A DNA stretch of 64,000 nt from Gallionella sp. (lineage in GTDB: Bacteria > Pseudomonadota > Gammaproteobacteria > Burkholderiales > Gallionellaceae), in contig JAUXOL010000013.1 in the NCBI GenBank assembly GCA_030682375.1, positions 230,051 to 294,050 of the forward strand, given 5' to 3'. The notes below the pieces were generated by a model. That model saw only the letters and a list, made by a program, of their open reading frames with translations. It did not search any database and was not told the origin of the DNA. How positions within the stretch are numbered: the first letter of the stretch is position 1; each line of letters opens with the position of its first letter. The position numbers and the translations under genes are program-made. Shown here piece after piece: positions 26,475-34,863 of the stretch.

Positions 26475-26891
26475 TCAGACCCGCTCTGACAATCTGTTAT
26501 CCACCTCGATGAAGGAGCCGGTATCCGCCAGGAAGCGAATGGTGCGCGCGCCGAAGCCGACTTCCGGGCTGGCTTCGCCCTTGTCGATGGACAAGGTCAG
26601 CGCCACGCCCAGACGCGGAGACAGATTGTGGCTCTTGCAGACTTCAACGATCTTTTCCTTGAGGGGTTCCAGTTGCTTGACAATGCTGTCCGTCAAAGCG
26701 AATACGTCCACCTCTCCGGCAAGGGTCTCCGTGGATAACTCCCAGGAACTGATGACGGGCTTATCCAGACCGCTGTATGCGCCCGCAGCATTGACCGATG
26801 TAGGCTCTATACCGAGCAAACGAGTGATGTCGTCGGGATTAAAATGGTAACCAAGCAATGCAAAGTAAGCCCTTCCTTTGTTCGATGCCAC
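26475..26891 (-). CDS. DUF4279 domain protein
   Basis: I place the start at a GTG at 26891 (VASNKGRAYFALLGYHF), because GAGGG lies eight bases upstream; the longer ORF has no family similarity in its first 41 residues. The 138-residue product has the DUF4279 pattern (YHFNPDDITRLLGIEPT, SSWELSTE). Function of the family is unknown. It converges with the TPR gene and diverges from the HIT gene. Confidence 0.75.
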   Translation of the reverse strand: MASNKGRAYFALLGYHFNPDDITRLLGIEPTSVNAAGAYSGLDKPVISSWELSTETLAGEVDVFALTDSIVKQLEPLKEKIVEVCKSHNLSPRLGVALTLSIDKGEASPEVGFGARTIRFLADTGSFIEVDNRLSERV

Positions 26892-26952
26892 GATGTTTCC
26901 CTCGTCGATGATTTTCTTCGTCCGAGTATAACGTACAGAAAGAGGTGCGCTG

Positions 26953-27369
26953 TTGTCGACTGAAGCCACACAAGAAAAAAAACGAGACCCCAACAATCCG
27001 TGCCTGTTCTGCAAGGACCCGCGCGGAGTGTCGTTGCAGCATGAACTTGCCTACAGTGCGCGCGACACCTACCCGACCAGTCCGGGACATACCTTGGTCA
27101 TTCCGCGTCGGCATGTCGCCAGCTTTTTCGAGCTGACGCCGGAAGAAGTCGCGGCCTGCATGGGACTCATCCAGCAGGAAAAGAAACTGCTGGATGCAGA
27201 GCTCCATCCGGACGGCTACAACATCGGCGTCAATGTAGGCCCAGCGGCCGGGCAAAGCATCCTCCATGTCCATATCCACATCATCCCCCGCTACAAAGGG
27301 GACGTTGAGAACCCACAGGGAGGCGTGCGACATGTGATACCCCACAAGGCACACTACACGCGCAAATAA
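26953..27369 (+). CDS. HIT-family nucleotide hydrolase
   Basis: A 138-residue histidine-triad protein with HVHIHIIPR near residues 105-113, the catalytic triad, and a CLFC pair near the N-terminus that may bind zinc. It starts with TTG after AAGAGG. HIT proteins cleave phosphoramidates and adenylyl compounds such as dinucleoside polyphosphates. Closeness to sat/apr invites a link to adenylylated sulfur compounds, but that is speculation. Confidence 0.9.
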   Translation: MSTEATQEKKRDPNNPCLFCKDPRGVSLQHELAYSARDTYPTSPGHTLVIPRRHVASFFELTPEEVAACMGLIQQEKKLLDAELHPDGYNIGVNVGPAAGQSILHVHIHIIPRYKGDVENPQGGVRHVIPHKAHYTRK

Positions 27370-27458
27370 TACAGTTCCAGGGCCAATTGGGAGGGGCCAG
27401 CTACGACAAACCTCCCGCTATCGAGCATCTGTTTTCTACAACCAAAGGAGATAGGAAC

Positions 27459-27629
27459 ATGAGTGATGAAAAGAAACCGTTTTGCCGTCCCAAAATTCCG
27501 GACGGTCACGCATTCCGCGTAACCACCCGACAGAAAGAGATTGTGCCGGGGCAGTTCTTTGTCGGCTACGAAACCACTTGGGAACCGGCGCAGAAAGAAG
27601 TGCCCTACACCACGCCCAAGCATCCCTGA
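27459..27629 (+). CDS. Small hypothetical protein, 56 residues
   Basis: The ATG at 27459 (MSDEKKPFCRPK) follows AAAGGAG at good spacing, which supports real translation; the longer ORF-track start is not needed. The product is charged and soluble, with one cysteine and several aromatic residues (FFVGYETTWEP). I do not recognise a family. A hairpin lies about 20 bases after its stop. Confidence 0.6.
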   Translation: MSDEKKPFCRPKIPDGHAFRVTTRQKEIVPGQFFVGYETTWEPAQKEVPYTTPKHP

Positions 27630-27650
27630 ACTAATCAGCAAAGAAAGATC

Positions 27651-27680
27651 AGCCGCGCGAGCCTGAACAGCCGCGCGGCT
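27651..27680 (+). terminator. GC-rich hairpin after the 56-residue gene
   Basis: AGCCGCGCG pairs perfectly with CGCGCGGCT (nine pairs) around a 12-base loop. The following TCTC is only weakly T-rich, so it may be a weak terminator or an RNA end-stabilising hairpin. Confidence 0.5.
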
Positions 27681-27733
27681 TCTCAATGTGGGCCCCTTGA
27701 TACAACGATGCGGCTGCGGCAAGACTCACAAGC

Positions 27734-27765
27734 CAATAGTTGACAAATTCACTCAATAGTTCGAC
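27734..27765. repeat. Direct repeat CAATAGTT(C)GAC upstream of the DsrC-family gene
   Basis: CAATAGTTGAC and CAATAGTTCGAC start 20 bases apart, about two helical turns, in the region before the gene at 27823. The first copy overlaps a TTGACA hexamer. It could be a tandem operator. Confidence 0.4.
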
Positions 27766-27822
27766 GATGGTCGTCCGGGTGAGCCTTTTCCTGCCCACCC
27801 TCGTCAGCAGGAGGACGCCATC

Positions 27823-28188
27823 ATGCTCGACATCAACAAAGCCATCAGCGATCCGCGCCATTACGCAATCGACCCGGACGGCAACATGTCCGACCTTCCC
27901 CCTTGGTCACCCAACTTCGCCAATCAGCAGGCCGAACTCGAAGGCCTGATGCTCACCGACGAACATTGGGAGATCATCTACTACCTGCGCGAACGCTACC
28001 GACGAGACGGAGGCTCGGATCCCGCACGGGATGTATTGCGCGATCTGGAAAGCCGTTTTTGCGACAAGCGCGGATGCAGTCATCTGTACGAACTGTTTCC
28101 GCACGGCCCGGTGAGTCAGGCCAGCCTGCTGGCCGGCCTGCCGCTGCCGAATCATGCGCACGACATTTCGTTCGGCAGCGTGATGTAA
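27823..28188 (+). CDS. DsrC/TusE-family protein lacking both C-terminal cysteines (RspA-like)
   Basis: The 121-residue protein keeps the DsrC/TusE fold signature (LTDEHWEIIYYLRERY, HLYELFPHGPVSQ, LAGLPLPN). The penultimate-region cysteine is replaced by Ser101 (QASLLAG), and the terminal cysteine tail by NHAHDISFGSVM. It therefore cannot form the DsrC trisulfide chemistry. Cysteine-free family members have been grouped as RspA, proposed regulatory proteins. Two other cysteines (about 80 and 85) precede the conserved LYELFP. AGGAGG lies upstream of the ATG. Confidence 0.85.
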   Translation: MLDINKAISDPRHYAIDPDGNMSDLPPWSPNFANQQAELEGLMLTDEHWEIIYYLRERYRRDGGSDPARDVLRDLESRFCDKRGCSHLYELFPHGPVSQASLLAGLPLPNHAHDISFGSVM

Positions 28189-28510
28189 GTTTTCGCCATA
28201 CACGAACTGTCGCATTGCCGCGTCACACTAGCCTACCGATTGCCGGAAACTCACCGAACCATCGTTGCGGTTACGTGCGGAGGCACAGGCTGATGTCGTA
28301 TCCGGCCGACGCCGAAAGACGCCTTTGAAAACAGACTGCATGCAGCCTGCTTGATTATGTCTGTCGGGACTGCATACGCACAAAATCTCGCGAGATGCGC
28401 AGGGCATAACATTCCATTGAGATAATATGTCCGCCGCGTATCCATACGCGCAGCCCCACCTGACTGAAAGGATGCGGGCGCTTACATCAATAGTTCAAGG
28501 GAGTGCTGGA
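28189..28510. other. Intergenic stretch, no gene seen
   Basis: I see no convincing coding or RNA gene in these 322 bases. An in-frame ATG at 28427 could extend the next gene; the GATAAT just before it could instead be a -10 element. Confidence 0.4.
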
Positions 28511-29941
28511 TTGAAAACGATCACGATTCGCAATGTGATGGAGAGTAGCGGCGTGGCATTCGGCACGAGCGGCGCTCGCGGCCTGGTTAGCCAGATGACC
28601 GACGAGGTTTGCACGGCCTATGCGGCCGCTTTCCTGGATGTGGTGCGCCAGTCATTTAACGTGAAGCGCATCGCATTGGGAATCGACTTGCGCCCCAGCA
28701 GCCCGCGGATTGCGGCCGCCTGCGCCTCGGCCATACGCGCACAGGGCATCGCGGTCGATTATTGCGGCGCACTGCCGACGCCCGCACTGGCGCTGTACGC
28801 TCAGACCCAAGGCATCCCCGCGATCATGGTGACCGGCAGCCACATCCCGTTCGACCGCAACGGCATCAAGTTCTACCGGCCAGACGGCGAGATCACCAAG
28901 GCAGATGAACTTGCCATCGCCGATGCGACCGTTCAGTTGGCCGATAGTGACGGGCAGCCGCTGCCCGTTGCCAACGCTGCCGCGCTCGACCAATTCGTCC
29001 GGCGTTATCTCGATTTCTTTCCAGCGAACTGTTTCTCCGGCTTGCATCTGGGCATCTACGAACATTCCAGCGTGGCTCGCGACGTGCTGCGGCGCATTCT
29101 GGAGGGACTGGGCGCCGATGTCGTCTCGCTCGGCCGCACCGAGGAATTCGTGCCCATAGACACCGAGGCGGTCGCCGAAGTGGATGTGCAAAGAGGCAAA
29201 CAGTGGGCCGCAGAGCACCATTTCGATGCGATTATTTCGACCGATGGCGATGGTGACCGTCCGCTGATATCCGATGAAACGGGCACATGGCTGCGCGGCG
29301 ACATCGTCGGGCTGATCTGCTCGCGTTACCTGGGCGCAAGAAAAGTAGTGGTCCCGGTCAGCTGCAACACGGCCATCGAACTGAGCGGTTCGTTCGAGAC
29401 CGTGCAGCGCACCAGAATCGGATCGCCTTATGTGATCGCCGGGATGCAAGCCGTCGCATCGGGAAGCGACGACGCGGTAGTCGGCTTCGAGGCCAACGGC
29501 GGCTTTCTGGTCGGCTCCCGCTTCGACCGGGCAGGGAGGAAGCTCGCCCCCTTGCCTACCCGCGATTCGATTCTTCCCGCATTGGCCGTGCTGGCCGCAG
29601 CACGGGAGCGCAACGGCAAGGTTTCCGCGCTACTGCGCGACTTGCCCGCGCGCTACACAGCCAGCGACCGGCTGCAGGAGTTTCCGGTGGCACGCAGCAA
29701 GCAGTTGCTGGAAGAACTAGTCAGCGATCCGCAGGCATTGCTGAAATATCTGGCGCCCGACCGAAGCAAGCCAGTCGGGTCCGACTCGACGGATGGGTTG
29801 CGCATCACCTTCGACAACGGAGACATCGTGCACCTGCGCCCATCGGGAAACGCACCCGAACTGCGCTGCTATTGCGAGTCATCGACGCAAGAGCGGGCAA
29901 TGCAGCTCGTGCAGCAGGTATTGGCGCAGATACGGAACTAA
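28511..29941 (+). CDS. Phosphohexomutase (phosphomannomutase/phosphoglucosamine mutase type)
   Basis: The alpha-D-phosphohexomutase family is shown by FGTSGARG near the N-terminus, the phosphoserine loop TGSHIPFDRNG (Ser110), the metal loop DGDGDR (about 245-250), the sugar-binding FEANGGF, and a C-terminal phosphate-binding SGNAPELRCY. I prefer the TTG at 28511, which has AAGGGAG seven bases upstream; ATG at 28427 is the alternative. It interconverts hexose 1- and 6-phosphates and probably feeds the polysaccharide genes; the exact sugar cannot be told. Confidence 0.88.
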   Translation: MKTITIRNVMESSGVAFGTSGARGLVSQMTDEVCTAYAAAFLDVVRQSFNVKRIALGIDLRPSSPRIAAACASAIRAQGIAVDYCGALPTPALALYAQTQGIPAIMVTGSHIPFDRNGIKFYRPDGEITKADELAIADATVQLADSDGQPLPVANAAALDQFVRRYLDFFPANCFSGLHLGIYEHSSVARDVLRRILEGLGADVVSLGRTEEFVPIDTEAVAEVDVQRGKQWAAEHHFDAIISTDGDGDRPLISDETGTWLRGDIVGLICSRYLGARKVVVPVSCNTAIELSGSFETVQRTRIGSPYVIAGMQAVASGSDDAVVGFEANGGFLVGSRFDRAGRKLAPLPTRDSILPALAVLAAARERNGKVSALLRDLPARYTASDRLQEFPVARSKQLLEELVSDPQALLKYLAPDRSKPVGSDSTDGLRITFDNGDIVHLRPSGNAPELRCYCESSTQERAMQLVQQVLAQIRN

Positions 29942-30003
29942 CGCGACAGCAGGATGGTAGAGACGCGCTTGTATTCGGCCTCGGTGAAATCAGGAATATT
30001 CAT
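29938..30003 (-). pseudogene. Short 21-codon ORF, possible gene remnant
   Basis: The reading frame MNIPDFTEAEYKRVSTILLSR stops where the phosphohexomutase gene ends. It looks like the beginning of a soluble protein whose remainder is gone. A GGAG lies too far upstream to be a good ribosome site. It abuts a long palindromic repeat, so decay by insertion or deletion is plausible. It could also be chance. Confidence 0.25.
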
Positions 30004-30040
30004 AATTTACTAATCGCTCCATGAACATCGAAGAACCGTC

Positions 30041-30141
30041 GCGAGCGGTTGGAGTGCAAGGCGCACGGCGCGCAGAAACCGGAATGTACATTCAGTACAT
30101 GAGGATTTCGAGCACCGCGCAACGCCGCAATCCAGACGCGC
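30041..30141. repeat. Long imperfect intergenic palindrome
   Basis: The two arms, centred on GTACATTCAGTAC, pair over roughly 45 bases with about two thirds identity (for example TGGAGTGC against GCAATCCA). The transcript could fold into a long hairpin. No ORF spans it. The form is that of dispersed intergenic palindromic elements, but no second copy is visible in this window. Confidence 0.55.
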
Positions 30142-30160
30142 AGTGGTTATTCGAAGTTCA

Positions 30161-30547
30161 TCAGGTCTGAGCCCATGGCAGGCCATCGAAGCGCCAACCG
30201 TTATGAGAATTGCGGTGATGGTTCTCGTCGAGGTCGCCTTCGAATCCGTGCGCGACGTTGTATATATCCTTCAGTCCGGCTTTTTCCAGCGCTTCGCCCG
30301 CATCCGCGGAGCGGCGGCCGGATCGGCAGATGAGCACGACGGGGCGGTTTACGCTAGCCGCCTTGCGCACATGGGCGACGAACATCGGATTGACTTCCCA
30401 ATCCGGCCCGTCCACCCAAGGGATATGAATGGAACCTCGCGGATGACCGACGAACATGTATTCCATCTCGCTACGGACGTCGACGAACACCGCTTCGGGG
30501 TTGGACTGGAGGAAATCGTTGGCTTCTTTTGGGGTGAGATGTTGCAT
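30161..30547 (-). CDS. Single-domain rhodanese
   Basis: The ATG at 30547 (MQHLTPKEAND) follows AAGGAG, so the ORF-track start is 22 codons too early. The 128-residue protein is one rhodanese domain with the active-site loop CRSGRRS (about residue 75). There is no signal peptide, suggesting cytoplasmic sulfane-sulfur transfer. The sulfur gene setting supports a role in persulfide handling, but specific partners are unknown. Confidence 0.88.
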   Translation of the reverse strand: MQHLTPKEANDFLQSNPEAVFVDVRSEMEYMFVGHPRGSIHIPWVDGPDWEVNPMFVAHVRKAASVNRPVVLICRSGRRSADAGEALEKAGLKDIYNVAHGFEGDLDENHHRNSHNGWRFDGLPWAQT

Positions 30548-30616
30548 GATCGCGCTCCTTCTTGACGGGTTCAGGACGGAAAGATTATAGCCCCATGGAC
30601 ACGCAGTCAGCACGTC

Positions 30617-30784
30617 CTACTTCTCCGCGATGTCACGCGACTTCTTCGGTTTGATGACATGCCTGCCCAATCCGGCCAGCTTGCCGTACCGCCACAGGCC
30701 ACGCTCATCAACTGCGAGTAGTACACCGCCTGCTTTGAACTTGAATGCCGTTCGTGCTGACTTTATCTGAGTCCAAGAACCCAT
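30617..30784 (-). pseudogene. 55-codon ORF, probable C-terminal gene remnant
   Basis: The frame MGSWTQIKSARTAFKFKAGG... ends HVIKPKKSRDIAEK and has protein-like composition after residue 12. Its first codons lie inside an inverted repeat, and no ribosome site is evident. I read it as the tail of a gene whose front was replaced by the repeat. The family is not recognised. Confidence 0.3.
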
Positions 30785-30813
30785 TCACATCTCGACAAGC
30801 TCAATGCGAACGG
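30748..30813. repeat. REP-like inverted repeat
   Basis: CCGTTCGTGCTGA at the left and TCAATGCGAACGG at the right are imperfect inverted copies (10 of 13) flanking 40 bases, including CTCGACAAGCTC. The sequence resembles dispersed intergenic elements carrying TTCGACAAGCTCAG...CGAACGG that are common in proteobacteria. Confidence 0.5.
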
Positions 30814-30868
30814 ACTCTTGGATAAATCATGCCGAATCAATATGGACGGGGTTTTACAGCGTATCCGA

Positions 30869-30909
30869 TAACCCCATCAGGTAGTGGTCGGCATAGCCCG
30901 AACGGGCGA
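30869..30909. promoter_or_regulatory. Tandem operator pair D (upstream of the two-component genes)
   Basis: TAACCCCATCAGGTAG starts at 30869 and TAGCCCGAACGGGCGA at 30894, 25 bases apart; the first could be registered one base later. The second differs from TARCCC-N4-GGGYTA at one defined position. An AT-rich stretch (GATATTTTAA) about 27 bases downstream could hold a -10 box for the kinase gene at 30997, implying autoregulation. Confidence 0.6.
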
Positions 30910-30996
30910 TATCTACCGGTTTTTTCAGCTTATTGATATTTTAAGGAATTAAGCATAGTCTGCCGGACGCTTTTTCCGGAACTGACCACCGAGTCG

Positions 30997-32232
30997 ATGC
31001 AGAAAAAAACGATCACCATCTCCGGCGCCAAACCCAGCGGATTCTCCTGGGTGCGCGATCCGGAATTCACCCCGCCGGGCAAGGATGGCGGGCTGGATAC
31101 CTGTCTGGAACACGAGTTTGCTGCGCCTCGTGCGGGCGAACTGCGTACGCTGCTGGAAACCTTCCTGGAAAGCATCATCGGCACCGTCAACGCGACCGCG
31201 GGTGTAGTTCGGCTGCTCTCGCCGGACGGCCGCACGCTGCAAATCATAGGCTCGGCCGGGTTAACCGCGGAAATACAGGAAGAAGCCGAGAGCTTCGTCG
31301 AACTCGATTGCGAGACCACCGACAAAGCCACTTTCGGCCATGTAATCCATGCGTCGGACATCAGTTGCTGCGACGCTCGACAGAGTTGCCCTTATTCCAG
31401 TTGCCGCTTCCAGTCGCTGGTTGCCGCGCCTCTCGAAACCCAGAACCCAGGGGATGCCCCACTCGGGATACTGACCGTGTTCTTCGACGCCCATCGCGAT
31501 GCCGCCAGCCAGGTCATGAACAGCATCGCCGCCTTCGCCGAAGTGATGAGCGCGACGATAGACCACACGCGCATCAATCACGAAAACAGCCGCAAGGAGC
31601 GACTGGCTGCACGTCAGGAGATCGCCAACGAAATCCACGACTCGCTGGCCCAGACATTGACCTATGCACGCATGCGCGTCAGCCTGCTGCATGATTCGGT
31701 GCGCGACTGCAAAGACGCGATGGCCCCCAAATATGTGCAAGATATCGACGAGACGCTGGAGATCGCCCAGAAAAGTGCGCGCCAGCTGATCGCCGATTTC
31801 CGCTGCGAACTGAATCCGGGCGGCCTGCTGGCCGCATTGCTGGAAATCACCGCCGAATTCCGCGAACGCAACGACATCGTGCTCGAATACCACAACCGGC
31901 TGGTCGGCCTCGAATTGCCGCTGGAATACGAGATCCAGACCTATTACATCGTACGCGAAGCACTGAACAACATCGGACGCCATTCAGGCGCCACCCATGC
32001 ACGGTTGTTCGTCGATACCGATTTCGGCTACTACGTTTTCACAATCGAGGATAATGGCAGCGGCGCCCATACCTTCACGCCGGTCGAAGGACACTACGGC
32101 ATGATGATCATGCGCGAGCGCGCGCACCGCATCGGCGGCGAAATCAGGGTGGACAGCACATCGGGGCTGGGCACCAGAGTACAGCTTTTCTTCCCCGAAC
32201 CATCGCCGGACTGGAGAACGACAGATGACTGA
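30997..32232 (+). CDS. Soluble sensor histidine kinase, NarX/NreB-like, with cysteine cluster
   Basis: A 411-residue kinase without membrane segments. Residues about 45-190 form a GAF-like domain containing a cysteine cluster (C124, C125, C131, C136 in SCCDARQSCPYSSC). A HisKA_3 box with His214 (NEIHDSLAQTL) and a HATPase domain (REALNNIGRHSGA, IEDNGSGAH) follow. The cysteines could bind a metal or iron-sulfur centre, or sense sulfane sulfur or redox state. The stop overlaps the regulator gene by eight bases. Its signal is inferred to be a cytoplasmic sulfur or redox cue. Confidence 0.9.
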   Translation: MQKKTITISGAKPSGFSWVRDPEFTPPGKDGGLDTCLEHEFAAPRAGELRTLLETFLESIIGTVNATAGVVRLLSPDGRTLQIIGSAGLTAEIQEEAESFVELDCETTDKATFGHVIHASDISCCDARQSCPYSSCRFQSLVAAPLETQNPGDAPLGILTVFFDAHRDAASQVMNSIAAFAEVMSATIDHTRINHENSRKERLAARQEIANEIHDSLAQTLTYARMRVSLLHDSVRDCKDAMAPKYVQDIDETLEIAQKSARQLIADFRCELNPGGLLAALLEITAEFRERNDIVLEYHNRLVGLELPLEYEIQTYYIVREALNNIGRHSGATHARLFVDTDFGYYVFTIEDNGSGAHTFTPVEGHYGMMIMRERAHRIGGEIRVDSTSGLGTRVQLFFPEPSPDWRTTDD

Positions 32233-32902
32233 CAAATTGAAGGTGGTGCTGGTAGACGACCAGAGCCTGTGCCGACGCGGCTTGAGCGAACTGCTGTCGA
32301 ACTGCTATGGCTTCAGCGTCTTGGGCACGACCGCCAGCATAGACGAACTGCGTCTGCTGCTCGACCAGAAACCGGATCTGCTAATCGTCGATCTGCGCAT
32401 GAAGCCGCTGGACGGCATCTCGCTGCTTGAACTGCTCCGCAGCGAGGGCTACGCCACGCCCGCCGTGATGCTGACGATGAGCGATTCCGAAAACGATCTG
32501 GCCCGCGCGATCCGCGCCGGCGTGCGCGGTTATCTGCTGAAGGACATGGCGCCGGAAGACGTCGTCGATTCGATCCGGCGCGTCGCTGCCGGCGAACTGG
32601 TCGTCGCACCGACGATGACCATCAAGATGATAGACCTGCTGCGCGGCGACCAACCCGATCAGGAGCCGAAGAACTCATTGAAACTGCTGACCGAGCGCGA
32701 ACGCGAGATCCTGCAACTGCTGGCGCGCGGCGAAAGCAACAAGGCCATCGCACAGACCCTGTCGATCAGCTACGACACGGTCAAGCAGCATGTCCGCCAC
32801 ATCCTGAACAAGCTCAACCTGTCATCGCGGGTCAAGGCGGCGGTACTGTTCGCCAAGGAACAGGGAATGTCGAACGACAACGACAGACCGCCGAGCTGCT
32901 AA
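32225..32902 (+). CDS. NarL/LuxR-family response regulator
   Basis: A 225-residue regulator with a receiver domain (acidic VDDQS at 11-12, phosphorylated Asp56 in LLIVDLRMK, Lys in GYLLKDM) and a C-terminal LuxR-type helix-turn-helix (LTEREREILQLLARGESNKAIAQTL...TVKQHV). It overlaps the kinase gene and is its cognate partner. Tandem palindromes with NarL-like 7-2-7 geometry lie before this operon and directly after its stop, upstream of sqr. It is the best candidate for the regulator of the sulfur genes here. Confidence 0.93.
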   Translation: MTDKLKVVLVDDQSLCRRGLSELLSNCYGFSVLGTTASIDELRLLLDQKPDLLIVDLRMKPLDGISLLELLRSEGYATPAVMLTMSDSENDLARAIRAGVRGYLLKDMAPEDVVDSIRRVAAGELVVAPTMTIKMIDLLRGDQPDQEPKNSLKLLTEREREILQLLARGESNKAIAQTLSISYDTVKQHVRHILNKLNLSSRVKAAVLFAKEQGMSNDNDRPPSC

Positions 32903-32943
32903 CCCCCCATACGGGCTATATTGCCACTTACCCGATGTGGTTA
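32903..32943. promoter_or_regulatory. Tandem operator pair E (upstream of sqr)
   Basis: CCCCCCATACGGGCTA starts at 32903, immediately after the regulator stop codon, and TTACCCGATGTGGTTA starts at 32928, 25 bases on. A possible -10 (CCTAAT at 32967) would place the centres near -68 and -43, similar to pair A. The remaining leader to the sqr start at 33122 is about 140 bases long and shows no other signal. Confidence 0.6.
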
Positions 32944-32974
32944 TAGACACCCCCCGACCGATTGCGCCTAATAG

Positions 32975-34393
<1,419 letters not shown>

Positions 34394-34425
34394 TCCTCAA
34401 GCTGCCCCCATGTGGGGCAACGGGG

Positions 34426-34863
34426 TCAACGGGGCGCGATACAGTGCCCCGTTTGTTTTTGCTCGCGCGTGATCTGTTCGGCCATCGTGCGGCAAACCTC
34501 CGCCGACTGCGCCCCCGCCTCGACCACAACGCGCAACGTCCCGGCTTGCACGACATGGCGATCGATCGGCAGTCCCTTCAGTGCCTGAAGCGACGCGTCA
34601 TCCAATTGCGTTGGGCACCCCTGCTCTATGCGGCAATCGACACACTTGCTGCGCAGGGCATCGATCATCTTCTGCTCGCTCTCGCGGCAACGCGTTTCAT
34701 CGCGCCAAGGCGCATCGACAAAAACCAGTGCGCTGCCGTCAGGGAACATCACACGCACAAAGGGAAAATGGCGCTCACCGCTCAACAGCAACATAACGAC
34801 GCTGACCAGGGCTATCCCCAACGCAGCCGCGAAATAATGATGAGAAAGTTTCTGCATCACCAC
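34426..34863 (-). CDS. Hypothetical membrane-anchored protein with six cysteines
   Basis: A 145-residue protein with one N-terminal membrane helix (FAAALGIALVSVVMLLL) and a periplasmic domain containing cysteines in RCRES, SKCVDCRIEQGC, EVCRT and GHC. These could pair into disulfides. Its start overlaps the methyltransferase gene before it by seven bases, so the two are probably one operon. I do not recognise the family. Confidence 0.65.
   Translation of the reverse strand: MVMQKLSHHYFAAALGIALVSVVMLLLSGERHFPFVRVMFPDGSALVFVDAPWRDETRCRESEQKMIDALRSKCVDCRIEQGCPTQLDDASLQALKGLPIDRHVVQAGTLRVVVEAGAQSAEVCRTMAEQITREQKQTGHCIAPR
34428..34460 (+). terminator. Intrinsic terminator after sqr
   Basis: AACGGGGC pairs with GCCCCGTT around a ten-base loop and is followed by TGTTTTT. 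It lies about 35 bases after the sqr stop and overlaps the end of the convergent hypothetical gene. Confidence 0.8.
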
